A program made the position numbers and the translations under genes. From contig NZ_JAMLDY010000005.1 in the NCBI RefSeq assembly GCF_024211255.1, forward strand, positions 124,001-188,000: DNA of 64,000 nucleotides. Reading direction: 5' to 3'. The notes beneath the pieces are model-generated. The model was not told the origin of the DNA, did not search any database, and was given only the letters and a program-made list of their open reading frames with translations. This document shows, one piece after another, positions 45,924 to 54,666 of this stretch. Every line of letters starts with the position of its first letter. Positions within the stretch are counted from its first letter, which is position 1. The stretch comes from Sphingomonas liriopis. GTDB taxonomy: Bacteria > Pseudomonadota > Alphaproteobacteria > Sphingomonadales > Sphingomonadaceae.

Positions 45924-46874
45924 GTGACCGATGCCACCGCCCTGACCCCCGAAGACCGTGCGCACCAGCGCCACGGTGCCCGCCACACGCTCGCCAGGCT
46001 GAAACCGGGGCCCGCCGCGATCGAGGTGACCAAGCGTGCGGCGCTCGGCGTGTTCAACGACGGCTTCATCCACGCCGGCAACCTCGCCTATCTGGCGCTG
46101 ATGACGGTGTTCCCGTTCTTCATCACCGCCGCCGCGGTGCTGTCGCTGCTCGGGCAGAGCGAGGAGACGCAGCGCGCCGTCGCCTCGTTCCTTCACGTCC
46201 TGCCGCCCAATGTCGCCGATATCCTGAGGAAGCCGATCGCCGACGTGCTCGTCGCGCGGACTGGGTCGTTGCTGTGGCTCGGCGGGCTGGTCGGGCTATG
46301 GACGGTCGGCAGCTTCGTCGAGACGATCCGCGACATCTTCCACCGTGCCTATGGGCTGAAGGCGACCGCGCCGTTCTGGAAATCGCGATTGTCGTCGTCG
46401 GGGGTCATCATCCTGTCGGTCGTCATCGCGCTGATGAGCTTCCTCGTGCAGGGCATCCTGACCGCGGCGGAGCAATTCATCTATCGCCTGCTGCCCTTCG
46501 CGGAAGGGCTCGCGGGCTGGGTCGGGCTGTCGCGGGTGATCCCGGGACTGGTGATGTTCGGCGCGCTGTACCTGCTCTTCTATTCGGTGACCCCAGCGAA
46601 ATACCGCTATTCCAACTGCCGCAAATGGCCCGGCGCGGCGTTTACCACCGCCTGGTGGGTGGGAATGACGACGCTGCTGCCCTGGGTGCTCGGGCAGCTC
46701 GGCGGCTACGACCTCACCTACGGCAGCCTCGCGGGCGTCGTCGTGATGCTGCTGTTCTTCTACCTGATCGGCCTCGGGCTGGTGTTCGGCGCGCACCTCA
46801 ACGCGGCACTGGCGGAACCCCCCGAACCGGCGCTACAGGGGGCGGCGAAGACGATGGAGGCGAAGACGGCGTGA
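45924..46874 (+). CDS. YihY/BrkB-family membrane protein
   Basis: 316 residues, GTG start right after dnaJ (the ATG in an upstream frame lies within the dnaJ coding region). About six spans with the family's NLAYLALMTVFPFFI, GLWTVGSFVETIRDIF and LYLLFYSVTPAKYRY. Often misnamed ribonuclease BN; actual role unknown (envelope). It overlaps fabI by GTGA, giving a dnaJ-yihY-fabI run. Confidence 0.9.
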   Translation: MTDATALTPEDRAHQRHGARHTLARLKPGPAAIEVTKRAALGVFNDGFIHAGNLAYLALMTVFPFFITAAAVLSLLGQSEETQRAVASFLHVLPPNVADILRKPIADVLVARTGSLLWLGGLVGLWTVGSFVETIRDIFHRAYGLKATAPFWKSRLSSSGVIILSVVIALMSFLVQGILTAAEQFIYRLLPFAEGLAGWVGLSRVIPGLVMFGALYLLFYSVTPAKYRYSNCRKWPGAAFTTAWWVGMTTLLPWVLGQLGGYDLTYGSLAGVVVMLLFFYLIGLGLVFGAHLNAALAEPPEPALQGAAKTMEAKTA

Positions 46875-47674
46875 CGGGTTTGATGGCGGGCAAGCGCGGG
46901 CTGATCATGGGCCTGGCCAACGACAAGTCGCTCGCATGGGGCATCGCCAAGCAATTGTCCGAACATGGCGCGGAGCTGGCCTTTTCGTACCAGGGCGCGG
47001 CGATGGAGAAGCGGGTACGCCCGCTCGCCGAGCAACTGGGCGTCGCGCGGCTGTTCGATTGCGACGTGGCCGACATGGCCGCTCTGGATGCGACCTTCGC
47101 GGCGCTGGAGGCGGAATGGCCTCGAATCGATTTCGTCGTCCATGCGATCGGCTTTTCCGACAAGTCGCAGCTGCGTGGGCGCTATTACGACACCACGCTC
47201 GACAATTTCCTGATGACGATGAACATCTCGGCTTACAGCCTGGTCGCGGTGGCGCAGCGTGCGCGCAAGCTGATGCCCGAGGGTGGATCGATCCTGACGC
47301 TGACCTATTACGGCGCGGAAAAGGTCATCCCGCATTACAACGTGATGGGCGTCGCCAAGGCGGCGCTGGAAACGAGCGTCAAATATCTCGCCGTCGACCT
47401 GGGGCCGGACAACATCCGCATCAACGCGATCTCGGCAGGCCCGATCCAGACGCTGGCGGCGCGCGGCATCGGCGACTTCAACTATATCCTCAAGTGGAAC
47501 GAGCTCAACGCGCCGTTGCGTCGCACCGTGACGATCGAGGACGTCGGCGGCGCCGGCCTCTATATGCTCAGCGACCTGTCGAGCGGGGTGACGGGCGAGA
47601 TCCACCACGTCGACGCCGGCTATAACGTGATCGGCATGAAGGCGGAGGACGCACCCGACATCGCGCTGGCGTAA
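46871..47674 (+). CDS. fabI: Enoyl-[acyl-carrier-protein] reductase FabI (NADH)
   Basis: 267 residues from a GTG overlapping the yihY stop (an ATG four codons later is possible). FabI traits: KRGLIMGLANDKSLAWGI replaces the classical SDR GxxxGxG, and the active-site pair Y-x6-K is in PHYNVMGVAKAAL, with TYYGAEKV before it. GPIQTLAARGIGDF is the substrate-loop region. It reduces enoyl-ACP in fatty-acid elongation and is the target of triclosan-type drugs. Confidence 0.96.
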   Translation: MTGLMAGKRGLIMGLANDKSLAWGIAKQLSEHGAELAFSYQGAAMEKRVRPLAEQLGVARLFDCDVADMAALDATFAALEAEWPRIDFVVHAIGFSDKSQLRGRYYDTTLDNFLMTMNISAYSLVAVAQRARKLMPEGGSILTLTYYGAEKVIPHYNVMGVAKAALETSVKYLAVDLGPDNIRINAISAGPIQTLAARGIGDFNYILKWNELNAPLRRTVTIEDVGGAGLYMLSDLSSGVTGEIHHVDAGYNVIGMKAEDAPDIALA

Positions 47675-47685
47675 GGCGCAATACC

Positions 47686-47946
47686 GTGCCGGTCGTCTTC
47701 ATCGAACGGGGTTATCGCTTTCACTTCTTCTCCAGCGAAGGCGATCCGCGCGAGCCGGTGCATATCCATGTCGCGAAGCGGGGCGTGGGCGATGCCAAGC
47801 TCTGGCTTTATCCAGAGGTGACGATCGCCTATAATCATGGCCTGGATGCTCGTACCCAGCGCTGGATCAGCGAGCAGGTCAGCCTCCGCAGAGAAGAGAT
47901 CGTGAGCGCATGGCATGAGCATTTCGGTACGCGCGACGAGCGTTGA
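47686..47946 (+). CDS. DUF4160 protein (possible toxin-antitoxin partner)
   Basis: 86 residues, GTG start 12 bp after fabI. DUF4160 pattern: RGYRFHFFSSEGDPREPVHI ending in HVAKRG, then AKLWLYPEV and a C-terminal WHEHFG. It overlaps the following DUF2442 gene by 32 bp, in a different frame. The two families recur as neighbours and have been suggested to form a toxin-antitoxin-like pair, on gene-neighbourhood grounds rather than experiment here. Confidence 0.85.
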   Translation: MPVVFIERGYRFHFFSSEGDPREPVHIHVAKRGVGDAKLWLYPEVTIAYNHGLDARTQRWISEQVSLRREEIVSAWHEHFGTRDER

Positions 47947-48169
47947 GTTCGACGAAGACCAGATGTGGGTCCGGCTCGACGACGGCCGTACGCTGGGCGT
48001 GCCGCTCGCCTGGTATCCCCGACTGCTGCATGGCGCACCAGCCGATCGCGACAAGGTGTGGATCAGTCCCAGCGGGTTGCATTGGGACGAGCTCGACGAG
48101 GACATATCGATCGCGGGTCTGATCGCCGGTCGTGGCGACATGACGCGCACGGATCGTACCGCCGCATGA
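47915..48169 (+). CDS. DUF2442 protein (partner of DUF4160)
   Basis: 84 residues. DUF2442 pattern: [20 protein letters not shown], then [18 protein letters not shown] and [19 protein letters not shown]. It overlaps the DUF4160 gene by 32 bp and the aroC start by ATGA, so both pair members are inserted within a housekeeping run. The long overlap suggests tightly coupled expression. Function unproven. Confidence 0.87.
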   Translation: MSISVRATSVEFDEDQMWVRLDDGRTLGVPLAWYPRLLHGAPADRDKVWISPSGLHWDELDEDISIAGLIAGRGDMTRTDRTAA

Positions 48170-49236
48170 GCATCAACAGTTTCGGTCACCTGTTCCGCTT
48201 CACCACCTGGGGCGAGAGCCATGGGCCTGCGATCGGCGCGGTCGTCGACGGCTGCCCGCCGGGGATCGCGCTGGGCGAGGCGGACATCCAGCCCTGGCTT
48301 GACAAGCGACGGCCCGGCACCTCGCGCTTCACCACGCAGCGGCGCGAGCCGGACCAGGTGCGCATCCTGTCGGGCGTGTTCGAGGGCCGCACCACCGGTA
48401 CGCCGATCAGCCTGATGATCGAGAACGTCGACCAAAGGTCGAAGGATTATTCGGAGGTCGCGCTCGCCTATCGCCCCGGCCATGCCGATTATTCCTATGA
48501 CGCCAAATACGGCTTTCGCGACTATCGCGGCGGTGGCCGGTCGTCGGCGCGCGAGACGGCGTCGCGCGTCGCCGCGGGCGCGGTTGCGCGTCTGGTCGTG
48601 CCGCAGGTGCGCATCCGCAGCTGGGTCGAGGCGATCGGCGGCGACGCGATCGACTATGCCGCGTTCGACGATGCGGCGATCGACGCCAACCCCTTCTTCT
48701 GTCCCGACCCCGCCGCCGCCGCGCGCTGGGAGGCGCTGGTCGATGGCGCGCGCAAGGCGGGGTCGTCGCTCGGCGCGGTCGTCGCGTGCGAGGCGACCGG
48801 CGTGCCCGCCGGCTGGGGCGCGCCGCTCTACGCCAAGCTCGACGCCGAGCTGGCGCACGCCTGCATGGGGATCAACGCGGTCAAGGGCGTCGAGATCGGT
48901 GACGGCTTCGCGGCCGCGGCGCTGACCGGTGAGGGCAATGCCGATGCGATGCGGCCCGGCACCGACGGCCCCGAGTTCCTCGCCAACCACGCCGGCGGCA
49001 TCACCGGCGGTATCGCCACCGGCCAGCCGATCCGGCTGCGCGTCGCGTTCAAGCCGACCAGTTCGATCCTGATCCCGGTAGAGACGATCGATCGCACCGG
49101 CCAAGCCGCTGATATCGCAACGAAAGGCCGCCACGATCCGTGCGTCGGCATCCGCGGCGTACCCGTCGTCGAAGCGATGATGGCGCTGGTTTTAGCGGAT
49201 CAGGCGTTGCTTCACCGCGGCCAGACGGGCCGATAA
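48166..49236 (+). CDS. aroC: Chorismate synthase AroC
   Basis: 356 residues. Conserved [18 protein letters not shown] (N-terminal), [35 protein letters not shown] and [18 protein letters not shown] motifs bind FMN and the substrate 5-enolpyruvylshikimate 3-phosphate. Last step of the shikimate pathway, feeding the pheA gene further along. The ATG overlaps the DUF2442 stop (ATGA). Confidence 0.96.
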   Translation: MSINSFGHLFRFTTWGESHGPAIGAVVDGCPPGIALGEADIQPWLDKRRPGTSRFTTQRREPDQVRILSGVFEGRTTGTPISLMIENVDQRSKDYSEVALAYRPGHADYSYDAKYGFRDYRGGGRSSARETASRVAAGAVARLVVPQVRIRSWVEAIGGDAIDYAAFDDAAIDANPFFCPDPAAAARWEALVDGARKAGSSLGAVVACEATGVPAGWGAPLYAKLDAELAHACMGINAVKGVEIGDGFAAAALTGEGNADAMRPGTDGPEFLANHAGGITGGIATGQPIRLRVAFKPTSSILIPVETIDRTGQAADIATKGRHDPCVGIRGVPVVEAMMALVLADQALLHRGQTGR

Positions 49237-49249
49237 CGCCCCATCTGCG

Positions 49250-49275
49250 GGAACCCTCTCCGTCGCCGGCCCGTT
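49250..49275 (+). promoter_or_regulatory. EcfG-type general-stress promoter
   Basis: GGAAC (49250-49254), 17-base spacer, CGTT (49272-49275): exact match to the alphaproteobacterial general stress consensus. It lies 31 bases before the ATG of the secreted Thr/Gly-rich protein, after the aroC stop. Confidence 0.75.
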
Positions 49276-49306
49276 GGGGGCGAGCAATTTTTTGCAGGAG
49301 AGAACG

Positions 49307-49753
49307 ATGCGTAAGGTCATTCCAATCATGGCGGCTGCCATGCTGATCCCGGCCGCAGCCTATGCCCAGACCACGACCGGAGGCACCGCCGGTTCGGCGA
49401 CGGGCACGACCTCCGGCACGATGGGCGGACAGACGACCACTACGTCGCCGACCGATTCGACGATGTCGACGACCACCACCACCCAAAGCAAGTCGTCGAA
49501 GCGCGGCCGTAGCGGACGCGCCGGCACCAGCGGCAGCACGACGGGCGTTGATAGCTCGACCTCGACGACGACGACGGTCCCCGGATCGACGACCGATACG
49601 ATGGGCGGTATGACCGGCACCGGCACCGGTACGCCGACCGGAACGATGGGTGGCAACGGCACCACGGGCACGATGGGTGGCACGTCGACGACGGGCACCA
49701 TGGGCGGCACGTCGACCGGCACGACCACCGGGGGCACCACGCCGCCGCAATAA
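49307..49753 (+). CDS. Secreted Thr/Gly/Ser-rich low-complexity protein
   Basis: 148 residues; signal peptide ~1-20 (AAYAQ). The rest is a low-complexity mix of Thr, Gly and Ser with repeated GGT/TGTMGG words and one short basic patch (SKRGRSGRAG). Probably disordered or surface-associated. Ribosome-binding site caggag at 49295-49300, and an EcfG promoter upstream (49250-49275), so likely expressed in general stress. Longer upstream frames are rejected because the signal peptide starts at 49307. Confidence 0.8.
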   Translation: MRKVIPIMAAAMLIPAAAYAQTTTGGTAGSATGTTSGTMGGQTTTTSPTDSTMSTTTTTQSKSSKRGRSGRAGTSGSTTGVDSSTSTTTTVPGSTTDTMGGMTGTGTGTPTGTMGGNGTTGTMGGTSTTGTMGGTSTGTTTGGTTPPQ

Positions 49754-49778
49754 GCCGTCACCGCTGTGAGGCTCGAAC

Positions 49779-49808
49779 AGCCGGGTGGTGCGCGCCACCC
49801 GGCTTTTT
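49779..49808. terminator. Strong bidirectional intrinsic terminator
   Basis: Ten-bp perfect stem agccgggtgg / ccacccggct with a 6-base loop and a T-tract. It serves the Thr/Gly-rich gene and the convergent purA operon. Confidence 0.92.
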
Positions 49809-49818
49809 CGTGTTCGGA

Positions 49819-51108
49819 TTAGTCCGCGAAGGGGTCGCGGACCAGGATCGTGTCCTCACGCTCCGGGCTGGTCGATACCAGCGCGACCGGGCAGCGGATC
49901 AGCTCCTCGACGCGGCGGATGTACTTGATCGCCTGCGCCGGCAGATCGGCCCAGCTGCGCGCGCCGGCGGTCGATTCCTGCCAGCCCTCCATCGTCTCGT
50001 AGATCGGCTCGACCGCCGCCTGATCCGCGGCATGCGCGGGGAAATAGTCGAGCTCCTCACCCCGCAGGCGATAGCCGGTGCAGATCTTCACCTCTTCGAA
50101 GCCGTCGAGCACGTCGATCTTGGTCAGCGCGATGCCGGTGATCCCGCCGACCGCCGCCGACTGGCGGAGCAGCACCGTGTCGATCCAGCCGCAGCGCCGC
50201 TTGCGCCCCGTCACCGTGCCGAATTCGTGGCCGCGCTGCCCCAGCCGCTCGCCGGTCTCATCGTCCAGCTCGGTCGGGAACGGCCCGGAGCCGACGCGGG
50301 TGGTGTACGCCTTGGCGATGCCGAGCACGAAGCCGACCGCCGCCGGCCCCAGCCCCGATCCGCCCGCGGCGGTGCCGGCGATCGTGTTGGACGAGGTAAC
50401 GAACGGATAGGTGCCGTGATCGACGTCGAGCAGCACGCCCTGCGCGCCCTCGAACAGGATGCGCTTGCCGCGGGCACGCGCTGCGTTGAGGTCGCGCCAC
50501 ACCGGCTTGGCGAAGGCGAGCACGTAATCGGCGATCTCGCGCAATTCGTTCAGCAGCCCCTCGCGATCGATCGCGGGAGAGCCGAACCCGGCGCGCAACG
50601 CGTCGTGATGCGCGAGCAGCCGGTCGAGCTGCGGCCCGAGGTCGTCGAGATGCGCCAGGTCGCAGACGCGGATCGCGCGGCGGCCGACCTTGTCCTCATA
50701 GGCCGGGCCGATGCCGCGGCGGGTGGTGCCGATCTTGCCGGCGCCGCTGGCGTCCTCGCGGAGCGCGTCGAGATCGCGGTGGAGCGGCAGGATCAGCGCG
50801 CAGGTGTCGGCGATGCGCAGCGTCTCGGGCGTCGCGGACACGCCCTGCGCCGCCAGCCGCTCGATCTCCGCCTTCAAGGCCCAGGGATCGAGCACGACGC
50901 CGTTGCCGATCACGCTCGGCGTGCCGCGGACGATGCCCGAGGGCAGCAGCGACAATTTGTAGACATTGTCGCCGACGACGAGCGTGTGGCCGGCATTGTG
51001 CCCGCCCTGGAAGCGGACGACCATGTCGGCGCGCTCGGCGAGCCAGTCGACGATCTTGCCCTTGCCCTCGTCGCCCCATTGCGCGCCGATGACTGCTACG
51101 TTGGCCAT
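49819..51108 (-). CDS. purA: Adenylosuccinate synthetase PurA
   Basis: 429 residues. GTP/phosphate loop QWGDEGKGK (residues ~11-19), [26 protein letters not shown]-like region and [14 protein letters not shown] are all conserved. It makes adenylosuccinate in AMP synthesis. Start at 51108 (MANVAVIG) is preferred over 51168. It is the last gene of serC-serA-hisZ-purA, reading leftwards. Confidence 0.96.
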   Translation of the reverse strand: MANVAVIGAQWGDEGKGKIVDWLAERADMVVRFQGGHNAGHTLVVGDNVYKLSLLPSGIVRGTPSVIGNGVVLDPWALKAEIERLAAQGVSATPETLRIADTCALILPLHRDLDALREDASGAGKIGTTRRGIGPAYEDKVGRRAIRVCDLAHLDDLGPQLDRLLAHHDALRAGFGSPAIDREGLLNELREIADYVLAFAKPVWRDLNAARARGKRILFEGAQGVLLDVDHGTYPFVTSSNTIAGTAAGGSGLGPAAVGFVLGIAKAYTTRVGSGPFPTELDDETGERLGQRGHEFGTVTGRKRRCGWIDTVLLRQSAAVGGITGIALTKIDVLDGFEEVKICTGYRLRGEELDYFPAHAADQAAVEPIYETMEGWQESTAGARSWADLPAQAIKYIRRVEELIRCPVALVSTSPEREDTILVRDPFAD

Positions 51109-51412
51109 GGATACAGGTCTCCGCCTGCCGGCGTTGATCCGTGCGCCCTTCGACAGGACTCGGCGCACGAACAGGTCCTGATTGCGAGGGCGCGCCTAGA
51201 CGGGTGGGCGAGTGGGGTCAACCGCGGAGAACGACGTGGGATGAGACTCATGAGCTAGCCCCACGCAATTCGTCACCCCGAACGTGTTCCGGGGTCCACT
51301 GTGCGGCGAGGCGTGGGGCCAGAGGCTCTAGCGGCACGCTCGCGGATGGGTGGACCCCGGAACGAGTCCGGGGTGACGAAGGATGTGGGCAGCGTATCGT
51401 ACGATGCCACGC
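51109..51412. repeat. Repeat-bearing gap between hisZ and purA
   Basis: Contains an inverted repeat pair: 29-bp arms at 51271-51299 (cgtcaccccgaacgtgttcc) and 51350-51378, three mismatches, 50 bp apart. The left 160 bp also holds a degenerate single unit near 51148-51180 (cccttcgacagg). A solo perfect copy of the same unit as 51271 lies at 57588-57616. No gene here. Confidence 0.85.
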
Positions 51413-52516
51413 CTATCGGAGCGCCCGCGCCTCGCCATCGGCGTACAGATGCGTGGCGAGCTGCGCCTCGGGCGTATCGCCCGGCTCCAGCGCCGCGACC
51501 GTCACCCAGCCCGCGGCGCGCATCGCCGCGCCGGCATCGGCCGGCGTCCCGAACGGCAGGAACAGGCGACGGCGATCGACCGGGCCGGCCGTGGCGAGGA
51601 TCGCGTCGGCGTAGAGCGAGAAGCCGGTCGCTGCTTCCTCCGCACCACCCTCGTGCATCACGGTATAGGTGCCGCCGCGACCGACCTCGCGGCCCGCACC
51701 GGCGATGAACAGCGAAAAGCCGAGCCACGACTGATATTCGAACCCGTGCCGCTCGGTGGGATCGAGCGTCAGCGCGACGCCCTCGCCCAGCCCTGCGGCG
51801 ATCGCGGCGAGCCCGTCGAGCCGGCTGGCGAGCACCTGCCCGGTATCGAACGCGCGCAGCCGCGCCATCGCGGTATCGAACGGCCCCGCCGCCTCGATCA
51901 GCGGCAGATAGGCGGGTGCGATGGCGGCGACCGCGCCAGCGTCCTTGGCGTCGAGCCGGTCCTGCAACGTCGCGATCGTCTCGGGCGCGACCGGCAGGGG
52001 CCCGGCGGCGAGCGTGGCGATGAGGTCGGGCAAGGTGAAGTCGATCGACAGGCCGGTCGCGCCCGCCGCGGTCAGGGCGGAGACGGCGACCGCCACCACC
52101 TCCTGCGCAGCCGGCACCGAATCGAGCCCGATCAGCTCGCACCCGATCTGCCGCCATTCGCGCGCCGGCGCGAGTTCGGGGCTGCGCAGCTTCAGCACCG
52201 GCCCGGCATAGGATAGACGCACGGGCCGCGGATGATGCCCCATCCGCGTTGCCGCGATCCGCGCGATCTGCGCGGTGACGTCGGGCCGGATCGCCAGCGT
52301 GCGCTGCGACACCGGATCGACGTAGCGTACCGCATCGGTCAGCGCGCCGTCCTTGAGCCGCGATCCCAGCGCATCGGCATATTCGACCAGCGGCGGATCG
52401 GCGCGTTCGTAGCCGTACAGCCGCGCGGATTCGAGCACGCGCGCCTCGATCGCGGCGGCGGCGTCGGCATGGGGGGGCAGGCGGTCGCGGAAGCCTTCGG
52501 GAAGCAGGGGTGTCAT
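51413..52516 (-). CDS. hisZ: ATP phosphoribosyltransferase regulatory subunit HisZ
   Basis: 367 residues. HisZ resembles the catalytic core of histidyl-tRNA synthetase: PLLPEGFRDRLPP at the N terminus, YVDPVSQRTLAIRPDVTAQI motif 2-like, and EVGRGGTYTVMHE near motif 3. It pairs with short-form HisG. The start at 52516 is four bases from the stop of the DUF559 gene. The open frame upstream through the repeat (to 52576) is not used. Confidence 0.93.
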   Translation of the reverse strand: MTPLLPEGFRDRLPPHADAAAAIEARVLESARLYGYERADPPLVEYADALGSRLKDGALTDAVRYVDPVSQRTLAIRPDVTAQIARIAATRMGHHPRPVRLSYAGPVLKLRSPELAPAREWRQIGCELIGLDSVPAAQEVVAVAVSALTAAGATGLSIDFTLPDLIATLAAGPLPVAPETIATLQDRLDAKDAGAVAAIAPAYLPLIEAAGPFDTAMARLRAFDTGQVLASRLDGLAAIAAGLGEGVALTLDPTERHGFEYQSWLGFSLFIAGAGREVGRGGTYTVMHEGGAEEAATGFSLYADAILATAGPVDRRRLFLPFGTPADAGAAMRAAGWVTVAALEPGDTPEAQLATHLYADGEARALR

Positions 52517-52946
52517 GGCCTTAAGCCCTCTCCCCGCTGGGGAGAGGGTTTGGGAGAGGGGCCGTGCCGAGCGCATCGCCGATGACGCCTAGCACCCCCT
52601 CCAGATTGTCCATCACATCGGTATTGCCGAAGCGGATCACGCGATATCCCCGTTGATGCAGCCACGCCGTCCGGCGTCCGTCGCGCGCTTGGTCGCTATG
52701 CGTGTCGCCGTCAACTTCGACGATCAGCTTCGCCGACCGCGCGACGAAATCGGCGATGAAGGGGCCGATCACCACCTGACGGCTGAACTTCACGCCGCCG
52801 AACCGTTTTGCACGCAGCGCGGTCCACAGTTCGCGTTCCGGCTGCGTCATGTCGGATCGCATGGCCCTGGCCCGGCCTAACAGCGTTTCGTCCCTTTTCG
52901 GCACGGCCCCTCTCCCAACCCTCTCCCCGGAGGGGAGAGGGCTTTG
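52514..52946. mobile_element. Candidate single-gene mobile unit: DUF559 gene bracketed by ~48-bp inverted repeats
   Basis: Left arm 52523-52570 (48 bp) and right arm 52898-52944 (47 bp) are inverted copies with few differences, mainly one base in the gttt/gtt run and the loop of an internal hairpin. Each arm also folds on itself (ccctctcccc...ggggagaggg). The only gene between them is DUF559. The unit sits between serA (stop at 52956) and hisZ (start at 52516), same strand. No target duplication is obvious. Confidence 0.75.
52521..52904 (-). CDS. DUF559 nuclease-like protein carried between inverted repeats
   Basis: 127 residues. The DUF559 (Vsr/restriction-endonuclease-like) fold shows TQPERELWTALRAKRFGGVK, FSRQVVIGPFIADFV, the acidic KLIVEVDGDTH and a C-terminal VIRFGN. 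Start GTG (52902-52904) lies inside the right inverted repeat, and the stop TAA (52521-52523) is at the outer edge of the left one, so the last residues (PLPNPLPSGERA) are encoded by the repeat. An internal ATG (52862) is the first codon of the conserved region. Whether it cuts DNA or moves the element is unknown. Confidence 0.9.
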   Translation of the reverse strand: MPKRDETLLGRARAMRSDMTQPERELWTALRAKRFGGVKFSRQVVIGPFIADFVARSAKLIVEVDGDTHSDQARDGRRTAWLHQRGYRVIRFGNTDVMDNLEGVLGVIGDALGTAPLPNPLPSGERA

Positions 52947-52955
52947 ATGATTAGC

Positions 52956-54533
52956 TCAGAAGGTCAGGCCCATCGCGGTCTTCACGCCGCCCAGCGCCTT
53001 GACCTTCGCCAGCAACTCCGCATCGACCGGCTCGTCGACCGAGAGCAGCAGCACCGCCTCGCCGCCCGCGGAGCGGCGACCGAGGTGGAAGGTGCCGATA
53101 TTGACCCCCGCCTCGCCGAGCGTGGTGCCGAGCCGTCCGATGAAGCCCGGCGCGTCCTCGTTGACCACATACAGCATCGGCCCGACCAGATCGGCCTCGA
53201 CCTTGATGCCGAACAGTTCGACGAGGCGCGGCGCCTGATCGCCGAACAGCGTGCCCGCCACCGACCGCTCGCCGTCGGCGGTCTTCACCGACACGCGCAG
53301 CAGCGTGTGGTAATCGCCCTCGCGCTCGGTGCGCACCTCGCGCACCTCGACGCCGCGATCGCGCGCCAGCAGCGGTGCGTTGACCATGTTGACCGTCGCG
53401 GTCTGCGTCCCCAGGAATCCGGCGAGTACCGCGCTGGTGATCGGCTTGGCGTTCAGTTCCGCCGCCGCACCTTCGGTGTGAACCGAGATGCGCGTGATCG
53501 CGCCGGTCGTCAGCTGACCGACGAGGCTGCCGAGCTTCTCGGCGAGCGCCATGTACGGCTTGAGCTTGGGCGCTTCCTCGGCGGACAGGCTCGGCATGTT
53601 GAGCGCGTTGGTGACGCCGCCCGACACCAGGAAGTCGGCCATCTGCTCGGCGACTTGGATCGCGACGTTGACCTGCGCCTCGGTGGTCGACGCGCCGAGG
53701 TGCGGCGTGGACACGAAATTGGGCGTGCCGAACAGCGGTGACGCCTTGGCCGGCTCCTCGACGAACACGTCGAGCGCCGCGCCGCCGATATGGCCGCTGT
53801 CGAGCCCTGCCTTCAGCGCCGCCTCGTCGATCAGGCCGCCGCGCGCGCAGTTGATGATCCGCACGCCCTTCTTCGTCTTCGCCAGCGCCTCGGCCGACAG
53901 GATGTTGCGCGTCTGGTCGGTCAGCGGCGTGTGCAGCGTGATGAAGTCGGCGCGCGCCAGCAGCTCGTCGAGCGTCACCTTCTCGACGCCCATCTCGACC
54001 GCGCGCTCGGGCGTGAGGAACGGGTCGAACGCGACGACCTTCATCTTGAGCCCGCGCGCGCGGTCGGCGACGATCGAGCCGATGTTGCCCGCGCCGATCA
54101 GGCCGAGCGTCTTGGCAGTCAGCTCGACCCCCATGAAGCGGTTCTTCTCCCACTTGCCGGCCTGCGTCGAGGCGTCGGCCTCGGGCAGCTGGCGGGCGAG
54201 CGCGAACATCAGCGCGATGGCATGTTCGGCGGTGGTGATCGAATTGCCGAACGGCGTGTTCATCACCACCACGCCCTTGGCAGAGGCGGCGGGGATATCG
54301 ACATTGTCGACGCCGATGCCGGCGCGGCCGACGACCTTCAGATTGGTCGCGTGATCGAGGATCGCCTTGGTCACCTTGGTCGAGCTGCGGATCGCGAGGC
54401 CGTCATAATTGCCGATGATCGCGATCAGCTCTTCGGGCGTCTTGCCGGTGATCTCGTCGACCTCGACGCCGCGCTCGCGGAAGATCTTGGCGGCTTGCGG
54501 GTCCATTTTGTCGGAGATGAGGACTTTGGGCAT
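52956..54533 (-). CDS. serA: D-3-phosphoglycerate dehydrogenase SerA
   Basis: 525 residues, the long form with C-terminal ASB and ACT domains. Catalytic domain MPKVLISDKMDPQAA; NAD site LGLIGAGNIGS; catalytic Arg region INCARGGLIDE and His in STPHLGAST. ACT domain at the end (APGFIGRLGTTLGEAGVNIG), usually the serine feedback site. First step from glycolysis to serine. Start at 54533 is used. Confidence 0.96.
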   Translation of the reverse strand: MPKVLISDKMDPQAAKIFRERGVEVDEITGKTPEELIAIIGNYDGLAIRSSTKVTKAILDHATNLKVVGRAGIGVDNVDIPAASAKGVVVMNTPFGNSITTAEHAIALMFALARQLPEADASTQAGKWEKNRFMGVELTAKTLGLIGAGNIGSIVADRARGLKMKVVAFDPFLTPERAVEMGVEKVTLDELLARADFITLHTPLTDQTRNILSAEALAKTKKGVRIINCARGGLIDEAALKAGLDSGHIGGAALDVFVEEPAKASPLFGTPNFVSTPHLGASTTEAQVNVAIQVAEQMADFLVSGGVTNALNMPSLSAEEAPKLKPYMALAEKLGSLVGQLTTGAITRISVHTEGAAAELNAKPITSAVLAGFLGTQTATVNMVNAPLLARDRGVEVREVRTEREGDYHTLLRVSVKTADGERSVAGTLFGDQAPRLVELFGIKVEADLVGPMLYVVNEDAPGFIGRLGTTLGEAGVNIGTFHLGRRSAGGEAVLLLSVDEPVDAELLAKVKALGGVKTAMGLTF

Positions 54534-54556
54534 GGATATTTCCTTCGAACAAGGAT

Positions 54557-54650
54557 CGTCATCCCCGCGAAGGCGGGGATCCATAGTCGCTGGTGTTGCG
54601 ACACTTTCGACGACCTGTAATTATGGATCCCCGCCTGCGCGGGGATGACG
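54557..54650. repeat. Palindromic repeat pair between serC and serA
   Basis: 29-bp arms at 54557-54585 (cgtcatccccgcgaaggcgg) and 54622-54650 (inverted, tatggatccccgcctgcgcg onward to tgacg), 36 bp apart; each arm is itself hairpin-like. Lies in the 133-bp gap between serC (downstream end 54667) and serA (start 54533). Confidence 0.9.
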
Positions 54651-54666
54651 TATATTTGAGGTGAGG

